In this document: positions 7,469-16,302 of the stretch, piece by piece
How positions within the stretch are numbered: the first letter of the stretch is position 1
Layout of the letters: every line of letters starts with the position of its first letter
Source: Massilia kyonggiensis
Lineage (GTDB): Bacteria > Pseudomonadota > Gammaproteobacteria > Burkholderiales > Burkholderiaceae_D
DNA length: 64,000 bases
Direction of reading: 5' to 3'
Assembly (NCBI RefSeq): GCF_024756235.1
Contig: NZ_JANUGY010000014.1
Location: forward strand, 1-64,000
Translations under genes and position numbers: made by a program
Notes under the pieces: model-generated
Seen by the model: only the letters and a program-made list of their open reading frames with translations
Databases searched by the model: none
Told to the model about the DNA's origin: nothing

Positions 7469-9092
7469 ATTCGCCCGCCTGTACGCCGAACTCGACGAAA
7501 CCACCGCCACCAACCGCAAGCTCGAGGCGCTGCAGAATTACTTCGCCAGCGCCGCCCCGGAAAACGCCGCCTGGGCCGTGTACTTCCTCGCGGGCGGCAA
7601 GCCGCGCCAGGCCGTGCCGAGCAAACTCCTGCGCCAGTACGCCATCGAATACGCGGGCCTGGACGACTGGCTGTTCGACGAATCGTATGCGGCCGTCGGC
7701 GACATGGCCGAGACCATCGCCCATATCCTGCCGCCGCCCAGGCAGCACAGCGACATCGGTCTGGCCGTGTGGATGGAAGAGCGCATCGGCCCCCTGCGCG
7801 GTGCCGATCCGGGTACGATCCGCGAAGCGCTGTTCTCGTACTGGGACGAGCTGACGTGGCGCGAACGGTTCCTGTTCGTGAAGCTGATCGGCGGGGGCTT
7901 TCGCGTGGGCGTGTCGAAGCTGCTCGTCACGCGCGCGCTGGCCTCCATCGCCGCGGTCGACTCGAAGCTGATCGCGCAGCGCCTGATGGGCTGGACGGAT
8001 GGCCGCGTCAAACCGACGGCGACGGGCTTCCTGCAACTGATCGCGGCGCAGACGGACAACGAACACAAGCTGCGCGGCGGTCAGCCGTATCCCTTCTTCC
8101 TCGCGCACCAGCTGCAGGGCGAGCCTGCTGCGTTGGGCGACATGGGCGACTGGCAGGTCGAGTGGAAGTACGACGGCATCCGCGCGCAACTCGTGCGGCG
8201 CGGCGGCCAGAACTACCTGTGGTCGCGCGGCGAAGACCTGATCACGGAACGATTTCCCGAGCTGGCGGGTTTATCCCTGCCGGAAGGAACGGTCGTCGAT
8301 GGCGAGGTGCTGATCTGGACGACGGGCGATTCACCGGCGCCGTTTGCCGACCTGCAGAAGCGCATCGGCCGCAAGACCTTGTCCGCGAAACTGCTGACCG
8401 AGCTGCCTGCCGTGCTGCTCGCGTACGACCTGCTGGAACTGGACGGCGTCGATACGCGCGCGCTGCCCCAGCACGAACGGCGTGCGTTGCTGGAAACGCT
8501 CGTGACGGGCGCGGCGCAGCCGCAGCTGCGCATCTCGCCGCTCGTGACGGCCGATTCCTGGGATGATCTCGGCAAACTGCGCGCGGAATCGCGGGCGCGC
8601 GGGGTCGAGGGCATGATGCTGAAGGCACGGAACGCACAATACGGCGTGGGCCGCACGAAGGACGTGGGCACGTGGTGGAAGTGGAAGATCGATCCGTATG
8701 CCGTCGACGCGGTGCTGATCTATGCGCAGGCGGGCAGCGGGCGGCGTGCGTCGCTGTACACGGACTACACGTTCGCCGTGTGGGATGGCGATGGCGCGGA
8801 ACGCAAGCTCGTCCCGTTCGCGAAAGCGTATTCCGGCCTGACGGATGCGGAGATCGCGCAGGTGGACAACATCATCCGCAAGACGACGGTGGAAAAATTC
8901 GGGCCCGTGCGCTCCGTGAAGCCGACGATGGTGTTCGAGATCGGCTTCGAGGGCATCGCACTCTCCACGCGCCACAAGGCCGGCATCGCCGTGCGCTTTC
9001 CCCGCATCCTGCGGCGGCGCGACGATAAACCGGTGGAGGAGGCCGACACGCTCGATACATTGAAAGGCCTGCTGGGAGCGGCCGGGCCATGA
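7461..9092 (+). CDS. ATP-dependent DNA ligase (LigB type, cluster-associated)
   Basis: A 543-residue ligase that seals nicks using ATP. The adenylation lysine is in VEWKYDGIRAQL. Further nucleotidyltransferase motifs are DGEVLIW, VEGMMLKAR and WWKWKIDP, followed by an OB-fold region with the RFPRILRRRDDK ending typical of this family. An alpha-helical N-terminal domain of about 200 residues precedes it. The start is the ATG at 7461, eight bases before the upstream stop. The stop overlaps the next start by ATGA. This is separate from the essential NAD-dependent ligase and probably serves a dedicated repair route. Confidence 0.93.
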   Translation: MREFARLYAELDETTATNRKLEALQNYFASAAPENAAWAVYFLAGGKPRQAVPSKLLRQYAIEYAGLDDWLFDESYAAVGDMAETIAHILPPPRQHSDIGLAVWMEERIGPLRGADPGTIREALFSYWDELTWRERFLFVKLIGGGFRVGVSKLLVTRALASIAAVDSKLIAQRLMGWTDGRVKPTATGFLQLIAAQTDNEHKLRGGQPYPFFLAHQLQGEPAALGDMGDWQVEWKYDGIRAQLVRRGGQNYLWSRGEDLITERFPELAGLSLPEGTVVDGEVLIWTTGDSPAPFADLQKRIGRKTLSAKLLTELPAVLLAYDLLELDGVDTRALPQHERRALLETLVTGAAQPQLRISPLVTADSWDDLGKLRAESRARGVEGMMLKARNAQYGVGRTKDVGTWWKWKIDPYAVDAVLIYAQAGSGRRASLYTDYTFAVWDGDGAERKLVPFAKAYSGLTDAEIAQVDNIIRKTTVEKFGPVRSVKPTMVFEIGFEGIALSTRHKAGIAVRFPRILRRRDDKPVEEADTLDTLKGLLGAAGP

Positions 9093-11575
9093 GCAAGACG
9101 CAGGCGGAAGCGGCGGTCGACGCGTGGTTCGCGGCGCGCGGCTGGAAAGTCTTCCCGTTCCAGCGCGCCGTGTGGAAGGCTGCAATGGCGGGCGAGTCCG
9201 GCCTGCTGCACGCGAACACGGGTGCCGGTAAAACGTACGCCGTGTGGTTCGCGGCGCTGCTGCGCGGCGCGAATCGAACACGCCGTGCCAATGCCGGCCT
9301 GCGCGTGCTGTGGATCACACCGATGCGCGCGCTGGCGGCCGACACGCAGCGGTCGCTGGAAGTGTCCGCGGCCGAACTGGGCGCCGCGAGCCCGGACGTC
9401 ATCGGCACGTGGACGATCGGTGCGCGCACGGGCGACACGGGCGCGGCCGAGCGCGCGCGCCAGTCGAAAGCGCTGCCGGGCGCGCTGATCACGACGCCGG
9501 AAAGCCTGTCGCTGCTGCTGTCCCACGCGGCCGCGCGCGACCAGTTCAGGCATCTCGACATGATCATCATCGACGAGTGGCATGAACTGATGGGCAGCAA
9601 GCGCGGCGTGCAGGTGCAGCTGGCGCTCGCGCGGCTGCGGCGCTGGAATCCCGGGCTCGTCGTGTGGGGCCTGTCGGCCACGATGGGCAATCTCGCCGAA
9701 GCACGCGGCGTGTTGCTGGGCGATCGGGAGGCGGGCGTGCTCGTCGAGGGCGACCTGAAAAAACAGATCGTCGTCGACTGCCTCGTGCCCGGGAGCGTCG
9801 CGCGCTTCCCGTGGGCCGGCCACCTGGGCCTGCAGATGCTGCAGCCCGTGATCGACGAGATCGAGCGGCACGAGGCGACGCTGGTCTTCACGAACACGCG
9901 CTCGCAATCGGAGCTGTGGTACCAGAACATCATCGAGGCGCGTCCGGACTGGGCCGGCCTCGTCGCGCTGCATCACGGCTCGCTCGACCGCGAAGTGCGC
10001 GAATGGGTGGAGACGGGCCTCAAGCGCGGCGACCTGAAGGCCGTCGTGTGCACGGCGAGCCTGGACCTGGGCGTGGATTTCCTGCCCGTCGAGCGCGTGC
10101 TGCAGGTCGGCAGCGCGAAGGGCATCGCGCGGCTGCTGCAGCGGGCAGGGCGCAGCGGTCACGCGCCGGGCCGCATCTCGCGCGTGACGCTCGTGCCGAC
10201 GAACAGCCTGGAATTGCTGGAAGCGGCAGGCGCCAAGCGCGCCGTGGCCACGCGCCGCATCGAAGCGCGGCAGGTGCCGAACAAGCCGTTCGACGTGCTC
10301 GTGCAGCACCTCGTCACCGTCGCGCTGGGCGGCGGCTTCCGCGCCGAAGACTTCTATGAGGAAGTGACAAGCGCGTGGTCGTACCGCCACCTCACGCCGG
10401 AGGAATGGCAGTGGGCGCTGGACTTCGTCGCGCGCGGCGGCCAGAGCCTGACGATCTATCCGGAGTACAAGCGCGTGCTGCCGGACGAGGAGGGCGTCTA
10501 TCGCGTGCCCGACGCGAAGATCGGCCGGCGCCACCGCATGGGCATCGGTACCATCGTGTCGGACGCGCAGATGCAGGTGAAGTACGTCAGCGGCGGCCGC
10601 ATCGGCAGCGTGGAGGAATCGTTCATCGGCCGCATGAAGCCGGGCGACCGCTTCCTGTTCTCCGGCCGTATCCTGGAGCTCGTGCGCGTGCACGAGATGA
10701 CGGCGTACGTGAAGCGCTCGGAATCGACGCGCGGCGCCGTCAGCCGCTGGCAGGGCACCAAGATGCCGCTGTCGTCCGAGCTCGCGCACGCGGCGCTGGA
10801 AGAACTGAAGCTGGCCGGCGAGGGCATCTACGACGGTCCGGAAATGCGCGCGCTGCAGCCGCTGCTGGAAATCCAGGCCCGCTGGTCCGCGCTGCCCGAC
10901 AGCGACGTGCTGGTCGCGGAAAGCATGAAGAGCCGCGAGGGGTATCACTTGTTCCTGTACCCGTTCGCGGGGCGCGCCGTGCACACGGGGCTGGCGTCGC
11001 TGTTCGCGTACCGCGTCGGGCGCGTCATGCCGAGCACCTTTTCCATCGCCGTCAACGACTACGGCTTCGAACTGCTGGCGCCCGAAGCCGTCGACTGGGC
11101 CACCGTGTTCGCCGGCGGGACGGGGGCCGACGTCGGCCTGTTCGACACGTCGCACCTGCTGGAGGATGTGCTGGACAGCCTGAACGCGACGCAGTTGTCG
11201 CAGCAGCGCTTCCGCGAAGTGGCGCGCATCGCGGGGCTCATCTTCCAAGGCTATCCGGGCCAGCATAAGTCCATGCGCCAGGTGCAGGCGTCGTCGTCGC
11301 TGTTCTTCGAAGTCTTCCGCAAGCACGACAGCGGCAACCTGCTGCTCACGCAGGCCGAGCGCGAAGTGCTGGAGCAGGAACTGGAACTGACGCGGCTGCG
11401 CGACACGCTCGTCGAGCTGCACGCGCGCCGCATCGCCTTCCGCGAAGTGAAGCGCGCCACGCCGTTCGGTTTTCCGCTGATGGTCGAGCGCTTCCGCGAA
11501 AAGGTCAGTACGGAGAAGCTGGCGGACCGCGTCGCGCGCATGGTGAGAGAGCTCGAAAAGGCGGCCGAGGTATGA
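9089..11575 (+). CDS. Ligase-associated DEAD/DEAH-box helicase, Lhr-core type
   Basis: An 828-residue superfamily 2 helicase, shorter than full Lhr and matching the Lhr-core form. Motifs are Walker A NTGAGKTYAVW, a DEWH box (IIDEWHELMGSKRG), motif III GLSATMGN, and motif VI LLQRAGRSGHAPGR. A winged-helix and Lhr-specific C-terminal region follow. Lhr-core enzymes track 3' to 5' on single strands and unwind RNA:DNA or DNA duplexes. Four-base ATGA overlaps on both sides show a single tightly coupled operon with the ligase and the phosphoesterase. Confidence 0.92.
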   Translation: MSKTQAEAAVDAWFAARGWKVFPFQRAVWKAAMAGESGLLHANTGAGKTYAVWFAALLRGANRTRRANAGLRVLWITPMRALAADTQRSLEVSAAELGAASPDVIGTWTIGARTGDTGAAERARQSKALPGALITTPESLSLLLSHAAARDQFRHLDMIIIDEWHELMGSKRGVQVQLALARLRRWNPGLVVWGLSATMGNLAEARGVLLGDREAGVLVEGDLKKQIVVDCLVPGSVARFPWAGHLGLQMLQPVIDEIERHEATLVFTNTRSQSELWYQNIIEARPDWAGLVALHHGSLDREVREWVETGLKRGDLKAVVCTASLDLGVDFLPVERVLQVGSAKGIARLLQRAGRSGHAPGRISRVTLVPTNSLELLEAAGAKRAVATRRIEARQVPNKPFDVLVQHLVTVALGGGFRAEDFYEEVTSAWSYRHLTPEEWQWALDFVARGGQSLTIYPEYKRVLPDEEGVYRVPDAKIGRRHRMGIGTIVSDAQMQVKYVSGGRIGSVEESFIGRMKPGDRFLFSGRILELVRVHEMTAYVKRSESTRGAVSRWQGTKMPLSSELAHAALEELKLAGEGIYDGPEMRALQPLLEIQARWSALPDSDVLVAESMKSREGYHLFLYPFAGRAVHTGLASLFAYRVGRVMPSTFSIAVNDYGFELLAPEAVDWATVFAGGTGADVGLFDTSHLLEDVLDSLNATQLSQQRFREVARIAGLIFQGYPGQHKSMRQVQASSSLFFEVFRKHDSGNLLLTQAEREVLEQELELTRLRDTLVELHARRIAFREVKRATPFGFPLMVERFREKVSTEKLADRVARMVRELEKAAEV

Positions 11576-12222
11576 ACAGCGTCGACGTCGACGTCGCCGG
11601 CGAACGCCTCGTGCTGCTGCCGCAGAAGGCCGTGTATTGGCCGCGCGAAAAACTGCTCGCCATCGCCGACATCCACTTCGGCAAGGCGGCCGCATTCCGC
11701 TCGTTCGGCATCCCCGTGCCGCGCGGGACGACGGCGGAAAACCTCGACGCCCTCGACGCCCTCATCGATGCGACGGGCGCGAACCATGTGCTGTTCCTCG
11801 GCGACTTCCTGCATGCGCGCGCGGCGCACGCGGCCGGTACGCAGGCCGCCATGCTCGCGTGGCGCCGGCGGCGCTGCGACCTCGTGCTGACGCTCGTGCG
11901 CGGCAACCACGACAAGCATGCGGGCGACCCGGCCGACGTGCTCGGCATCGACCTCGTCGACGAGCCCTACACGGTCGGGCCTTTCTCGTTCTGCCACCAT
12001 CCGGACCTGGATGCACCCGGCTATGTGCTGGCCGGTCACGTTCATCCAGTTTATGTCTTGGCGACACGTTTCGATGCCCTGCGCCTGCCGTGCTTCGTCC
12101 TAGGCCCGCGTCGGATGATCCTGCCGTCATTCGGATCTTTTACCGGCGGACACACCATCCGCCCAGAGGAGGGCGACCGCATTTTCGTTACCTCCGGGGA
12201 AGCCGTGCACAGCGTTCGCTAA
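11572..12222 (+). CDS. pdeM: Ligase-associated metallophosphoesterase
   Basis: A 216-residue calcineurin-like phosphoesterase. Metal-binding motifs are in order: DIHFGKAAAFR, FLGDFLHAR, RGNHDK and GHVHP. In the characterised Pseudomonas cluster the homologue is a manganese-dependent DNase. It is the last gene of the recQ-exonuclease-ligase-helicase-phosphoesterase run and begins with an ATGA overlap. The next gene has its own ribosome site 69 bp further on. Confidence 0.9.
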   Translation: MNSVDVDVAGERLVLLPQKAVYWPREKLLAIADIHFGKAAAFRSFGIPVPRGTTAENLDALDALIDATGANHVLFLGDFLHARAAHAAGTQAAMLAWRRRRCDLVLTLVRGNHDKHAGDPADVLGIDLVDEPYTVGPFSFCHHPDLDAPGYVLAGHVHPVYVLATRFDALRLPCFVLGPRRMILPSFGSFTGGHTIRPEEGDRIFVTSGEAVHSVR

Positions 12223-12291
12223 CGCACCGAGCCCGACGGAGCCGGGGCGTAAGCTGGTCTTATCGACAACAAGACGAAGTCGGAGGACCCC

Positions 12292-13392
12292 ATGGCAACA
12301 ACCCGACAGACATTGGCCGCGGCCGTCGTGGCCGCGCTGCCTCTGCTCTCGCTGACCGTGACGACGCCCGTGCAAGCGCAGGATCATCCGCGCGCGGCCC
12401 GGCTGGCACCCCGCATCGACGGTTTCAACGTGGACGAAGTGCGGCGCCTCGAACCGGGCACCGAGCTGAACTTCGACCTGTACGGCACGCCGGGCGGCTA
12501 TGCCACCCTGCGCATCGACGGCGCCACGCGCAACCTCACCTTGCAGGAAACGTCGCCGGGCACCTACCAGGGCACGTACACGATCGGCACGCATGACCGC
12601 ATCAATCCCGGCAGCGCCGTCACCGCCAACCTGCGCGTGAACGACATGGTCACGACGCGCCTGCTGGCCGAATCGATCGTGCGCGGGCCGGGCCGGGACG
12701 ACCGCAACGACCGCACCGCGTCCAACATGCCGCACGTGGACCGTTTCGACGTGCGCGGCAGCGACGATCTCGGTCCGGGGAACGAATTGAAATTCACGGT
12801 GCGCGGCACGCCGGGCGCCAAGGTCGAGGTGCAGATCGCCGGTTCGCGCGGCATCTTCTTCCTGCCGGAAGTGCGGCCGGGCGAGTACAGCGGCCTGTAC
12901 ACGATCCGCCGCGATGACCGCATCGCGCCGGATGCGGCCGTGACGGCCACGATCCGCGCCAACGGCCGCTATTCGACGGCCACGCTGGGACAACCGCTGA
13001 TGGCGGGCGGCAGCGGCCAGGGCCTCAACCCGAACAACCAGCCGCGCGTGGCGCGCTACTGCACGAATTGCGCGACGGTGGAAGCCGTCAACGTCGTGCA
13101 GGTCAGCGGCGACGGCAGCTATCTGGGCACCGGCGCCGGCGCCGTGGTGGGCGGCCTGCTGGGCAACCAGGTCGGCAGCGGCAGCGGACGTACTGCGGCC
13201 ACCGTCGCGGGCGCCGTCGGCGGCGCGATCGCGGGCCGCGAGATCGAACGCAATGCGAACGCGCGCCAGCGCTTCGAAGTCGTCGTGCGTTACGCGAACG
13301 GTGCCACGCAGACCATCCCGTACGAAAACAATCCGGGCTTCCGCGTGGGCGACCGCGTGAAGGTCAGCGATGGCGTGCTGATCCGCGACTGA
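12292..13392 (+). CDS. Glycine-zipper 2TM envelope protein with duplicated N-terminal domain
   Basis: An exported protein of 366 residues. The signal peptide ends near TTPVQAQ. Two related beta-rich domains of about 95 residues follow (from PRIDGFNVDEVRRLEPGTEL and from PHVDRFDVRGSDDLGPGNEL). Both carry a GTPG turn, a PG-Y-G-YTI strand and an R-DDRI/HDRI-type segment, so the region is an internal duplication. Then comes a Cys pair (YCTNCATVE), a glycine zipper (GTGAGAVVGGLLGNQVGSGSG), and a C-terminal strand module typical of the 17-kDa surface antigen/SmpA-like group. Probably outer-membrane or periplasmic; role unknown. GGAGGA precedes the ATG. Confidence 0.8.
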   Translation: MATTRQTLAAAVVAALPLLSLTVTTPVQAQDHPRAARLAPRIDGFNVDEVRRLEPGTELNFDLYGTPGGYATLRIDGATRNLTLQETSPGTYQGTYTIGTHDRINPGSAVTANLRVNDMVTTRLLAESIVRGPGRDDRNDRTASNMPHVDRFDVRGSDDLGPGNELKFTVRGTPGAKVEVQIAGSRGIFFLPEVRPGEYSGLYTIRRDDRIAPDAAVTATIRANGRYSTATLGQPLMAGGSGQGLNPNNQPRVARYCTNCATVEAVNVVQVSGDGSYLGTGAGAVVGGLLGNQVGSGSGRTAATVAGAVGGAIAGREIERNANARQRFEVVVRYANGATQTIPYENNPGFRVGDRVKVSDGVLIRD

Positions 13393-13413
13393 ATCATAAG
13401 CCTCAGAAAACAG

Positions 13414-13444
13414 AAAGCCGGCTTCCGCGAGGAACCGGCTTTTC
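13414..13444 (+). terminator. Rho-independent terminator after the glycine-zipper gene
   Basis: A stem AAAGCCGGcTTCC pairs with GGAACCGGCTTT around a GCGA loop (one bulged base) and ends in a short T run. It lies 20 bp after the stop and before the convergent Crp/Fnr gene. Confidence 0.75.
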
Positions 13445-13465
13445 TCGTTTGAAGCAGGACGCGGT

Positions 13466-14323
13466 TCAGGCCGTGGCCAGGACCTGGCCGTCGCCGGCGC
13501 TGTCCGCTTCGGCCTTGTGCTTGGCGTTCTGCTTGGCGCGCGAGCGCGACGGCGGCAGGCGGCGCAGCGTCTTGAGGGCTTCCGGATCCTTGATGCCGAT
13601 GGTGCGCTGGTCGACCGTGATCAGGCCGATTTCGTTGAAGGCGGACAAGGTGCGGCTGACCGTCTCGAGCGTCAGGCCGAGATAGCTGCCGATCTCATGG
13701 CGCGTCATGCGCAGGTTGAACAGTTTGCTCGAATACCCCATCGCGGCGAAGCGTTCCGCCAGCGAGATCAGGAAGCGGGCCACGCGCGCTTCGGCCGACA
13801 GGGCGCCGAGCATGCCGATCATGGCCTGTTCGCGCACCAGTTCGCGGCTCATCACGCCGTACATCAGGTTCTCGAGCTCCGCATGCACGCGGCCGAGCGC
13901 CGTGAGCTTCTTGAATGGTACGAGGATCAGGTCGCAGTCGGACAGGGCGACCGCTTCCGACGCGTAATGGCGCGTATGAATGCCGTCGACGCCGAGCATG
14001 TCGCCCTTCATCGGGAAGCTGAGCACCTGTTCGTTGCCGAACTCGTCGATCAGCACGGTTTTCAGGAAACCGGAGTTGACGATGTACAGGGTGTCGAATG
14101 CCTGGCCGATCGTGTGCACGCGCTGCCCGGTCTTGAACTGTACGTGCTGGAACAGCAGTTCCTCGGTGTTCATCGAGACAGCGGCCGGGATGTGGAGCAG
14201 GTCGCAGACCTCTTTCAGGTTCGACCAGAGACGGCCCTGGCGTTGGCGTCCGGCTTCCATCTGTGACGAGTGCAGGGTCGACGGGGAGGCGTTGCGTTGT
14301 TCTGAAGTTAGCTGGGACTGCAT
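13466..14323 (-). CDS. Crp/Fnr family transcriptional regulator without an Fnr-type cysteine cluster
   Basis: A 285-residue regulator. It has a cNMP-binding beta-roll (residues about 60-160), a long dimer helix, and a helix-turn-helix TRHEIGSYLGLTLETVSR. The recognition-helix E-x-x-S-R residues match Fnr, so an Fnr-like TTGAT/ATCAA site is expected. The N-terminal region holds only one Cys (KEVCDLLHIP), with another in ALSDCD; the closely spaced cysteines that bind the Fnr 4Fe-4S cluster are missing. A basic tail (RLPPSRSRAKQNAKHKAE) follows the HTH. The ATG at 14323 lies 6 bases after GGAG; the ATG at 14329 abuts it and is less likely. Confidence 0.85.
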   Translation of the reverse strand: MQSQLTSEQRNASPSTLHSSQMEAGRQRQGRLWSNLKEVCDLLHIPAAVSMNTEELLFQHVQFKTGQRVHTIGQAFDTLYIVNSGFLKTVLIDEFGNEQVLSFPMKGDMLGVDGIHTRHYASEAVALSDCDLILVPFKKLTALGRVHAELENLMYGVMSRELVREQAMIGMLGALSAEARVARFLISLAERFAAMGYSSKLFNLRMTRHEIGSYLGLTLETVSRTLSAFNEIGLITVDQRTIGIKDPEALKTLRRLPPSRSRAKQNAKHKAEADSAGDGQVLATA

Positions 14324-14690
14324 ACTCATCTCCAGGTTTAGGATTTCAAAGAACTAAGCTGCGGTCCGGTGGTGCCAGTGCGGTATCGGAGCCACAGAGC
14401 TGACTGGATACGGATATGGACCGCAGGCAAGTCGAAACGCTGAAGTCAGTATGCCAACACGAGTCCGGCATTAATATCAGCAACGGCTGAATGTGTAGTA
14501 GGAGAGAGCGTCAGCTTGTAGGAATTTTCTTACTGCCAAGCTGTCTGCATTGGGGGAATCACGAGTGAAGCGCGTGTAGGATTACGCGAGCGGGCGGCGG
14601 GCCCTGCATGGCCGGGAAGAGCCGGGGCAGGGCACGAAAAGTGTCGCCTGAATGTCAAATCTGTTTCGTGCGATGCTTGTGCGATGCTGT
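14324..14690. other. Intergenic region upstream of the Crp/Fnr gene
   Basis: A 367-bp gap between two leftward genes. I find no convincing frame. A GC-rich hairpin with arms GCCCTGC (14601-14607) and GCAGGGC (14627-14633) lies in it without a T run. The rest should hold the promoter of the Crp/Fnr gene; no clear hexamers stand out. Confidence 0.4.
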
Positions 14691-15335
14691 TCAGGCTTTC
14701 ATCGGCGCCAGCAGACGATGCGCCACCGCGTACTGGACCATTTCGGACAGCGAGGTCATGCCCATTTTCTGCATGATGCGGGTCTTGTGGGTACTGACCG
14801 TCTTGACGGACAGGTGCAGGTTGTTGGCGATTTCGGTGATCGATTTGCCGCCCACGAGGAGCGAGAATACCTCGAATTCGCGGTCGGAGAGCTGCTTGTG
14901 CAGCAGCTGTTCGTTCGGCGCCATGATGTTCAGCGCCAGCTGCTCGGCCACTTCCGTGCTGATGTACGGCCGGCCGGACGCCACCTTGCGGATCGCACCG
15001 ACGAGCTGCGTGCCGGCGCTTTCCTTGGTGAGATAGCCCTGGGCTCCCGCCCGGATGGCGCGCACGGCGTACTGCTCTTCCTCGTGCATCGTCAGGATCA
15101 GGATGGCGAGCTTGGGCGCTTCGCTGCGCACCTGGCGGATCAGGTCTACGCCGCTGCGGCCCGGCATGGACAGGTCCAGCAGCAGCAGGTCGAAGCCGCC
15201 CTGGCGGACCAGCGACAGCACTTCGAAGCCGTTGATGGCCTCGCCGACGATCTCGATGTCGAGCGCGCCGTCGAGGATACGCTTGAGGCCCTCGCGCATG
15301 ATCGTGTGGTCGTCGGCGATGACAATGCGAATCAT
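14691..15335 (-). CDS. LuxR/FixJ-type two-component response regulator
   Basis: A 214-residue DNA-binding response regulator. The receiver begins MIRIVIADDH, with the phosphoacceptor Asp in DLLLLDLSMP and the conserved Lys in YLTKE. The C-terminal LuxR helix-turn-helix is LSDREFEVFSLLVGGKSITE with SVKTVSTHKTRI. This fits the NarL/UvrY group. The ATG at 15335 follows AAGGGAC; an upstream in-frame TTG at 15356 is weaker. No sensor kinase is adjacent, so it is an orphan here. Confidence 0.9.
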   Translation of the reverse strand: MIRIVIADDHTIMREGLKRILDGALDIEIVGEAINGFEVLSLVRQGGFDLLLLDLSMPGRSGVDLIRQVRSEAPKLAILILTMHEEEQYAVRAIRAGAQGYLTKESAGTQLVGAIRKVASGRPYISTEVAEQLALNIMAPNEQLLHKQLSDREFEVFSLLVGGKSITEIANNLHLSVKTVSTHKTRIMQKMGMTSLSEMVQYAVAHRLLAPMKA

Positions 15336-15463
15336 AGGATGTCCCTTAGGGATCAATTGTAAAATGAAGGTAAAAAGATATCACAGCGGCAACACTGCCG
15401 TTGCCTTTTTTCGGACAATGGCTGCTGTCCGATGCGGCGCCGCGGCAACTTCCGGTAGGCGCG

Positions 15464-15928
15464 TCAGGTACCGGGCTCCCGGATCAGGCGGTGCACCAGC
15501 ACGGGCCTGGTCGTATGGGACAGCACCTTGTTGGTCACGCTACCTAGCAGCAGCTGTCCCCAGCCGCTGCGGCCGTGCGAACCCATGAAGATCAGGTCGC
15601 AGTGTTGCTGTTCCGCCACGTCGACGATCTTCAGTGCCGCCGCGTCGGAAAACGCCGTCATGCAGGCGTGCTTCAGGCCGCAGCCTTCCGCCGCACGCAT
15701 GATCGAGCCCATGTACTCCTGGCCCAGCCGCTGCATCTGCTGGACATATTCCTCTTCGCTGGGGTAGGCGGGCGGCACGATTTCGACGTACACGGGGTAC
15801 TGGTAGTCGGGCGCGACGAACAGGGCGAGCACTTCGGCCCCCATCTGTCGTGCAAATTTGACGCCGGCGCAGGCGGTGTGCTGCGACACCGAGGAGCCGT
15901 CGGTGGTGATCAGAATCTTCTGGTACAT
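15464..15928 (-). CDS. Universal stress protein, UspA family
   Basis: A 154-residue single-domain Usp. It starts MYQKILITTDGS and ends with the ATP-binding loop GSHGRSGWGQLLLGSVTNKV followed by the RPVLVHR strand, so it belongs to the nucleotide-binding class. GGAGGG precedes the ATG. It lies alone between the response regulator and the cheZ upstream region. The family acts in stress survival; the signal here is unknown. Confidence 0.92.
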   Translation of the reverse strand: MYQKILITTDGSSVSQHTACAGVKFARQMGAEVLALFVAPDYQYPVYVEIVPPAYPSEEEYVQQMQRLGQEYMGSIMRAAEGCGLKHACMTAFSDAAALKIVDVAEQQHCDLIFMGSHGRSGWGQLLLGSVTNKVLSHTTRPVLVHRLIREPGT

Positions 15929-16302
15929 GGTGAGCCCTCCCTCACGTCACGCTACCTTCTCATTGTAGTTCGCGTTTCCCCACTTGGCGGAATGTAAATG
16001 CTTGATCTTGCTCAGGGATGTGCTCGGCATTCGGCGCACAAATACCGGATGTCACAAATGCCTCCGCGATAAAAAAATACAACACATGCTTTGTGAAAAT
16101 ATTCAGAAAACGCTGTAAAAGATTGTCGACAGGCCAAGATTACTCACCAATCGGCAACGCCGGCATTTCAGAAGATTTACCTACGGCAACCACGCTGATA
16201 CACTCGTCGGAAATTTGTACCGTCAGCGTAATGACGGCAGCCGTACCGCACACAGCACAGATCATCGCATCGCGACATTTAAATTATGGAGAAGCAGGGA
16301 CT
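15929..16302. other. AT-rich intergenic region between usp and cheZ
   Basis: A 374-bp divergent gap, clearly richer in A/T than the coding DNA on either side. It should contain promoters for the leftward usp gene and rightward cheZ-cheA. A frame in phase with cheZ runs back to 16018 but has unlike composition and no ribosome site, so I treat it as non-coding. No known RNA or repeat seen. Confidence 0.4.

Noticed and set aside
16018..16302. N-terminal extension of CheZ
   Set aside because: The composition is AT-rich and unlike coding DNA here, there is no ribosome site at 16018, and the natural start with a GGAG-type site is at 16303.
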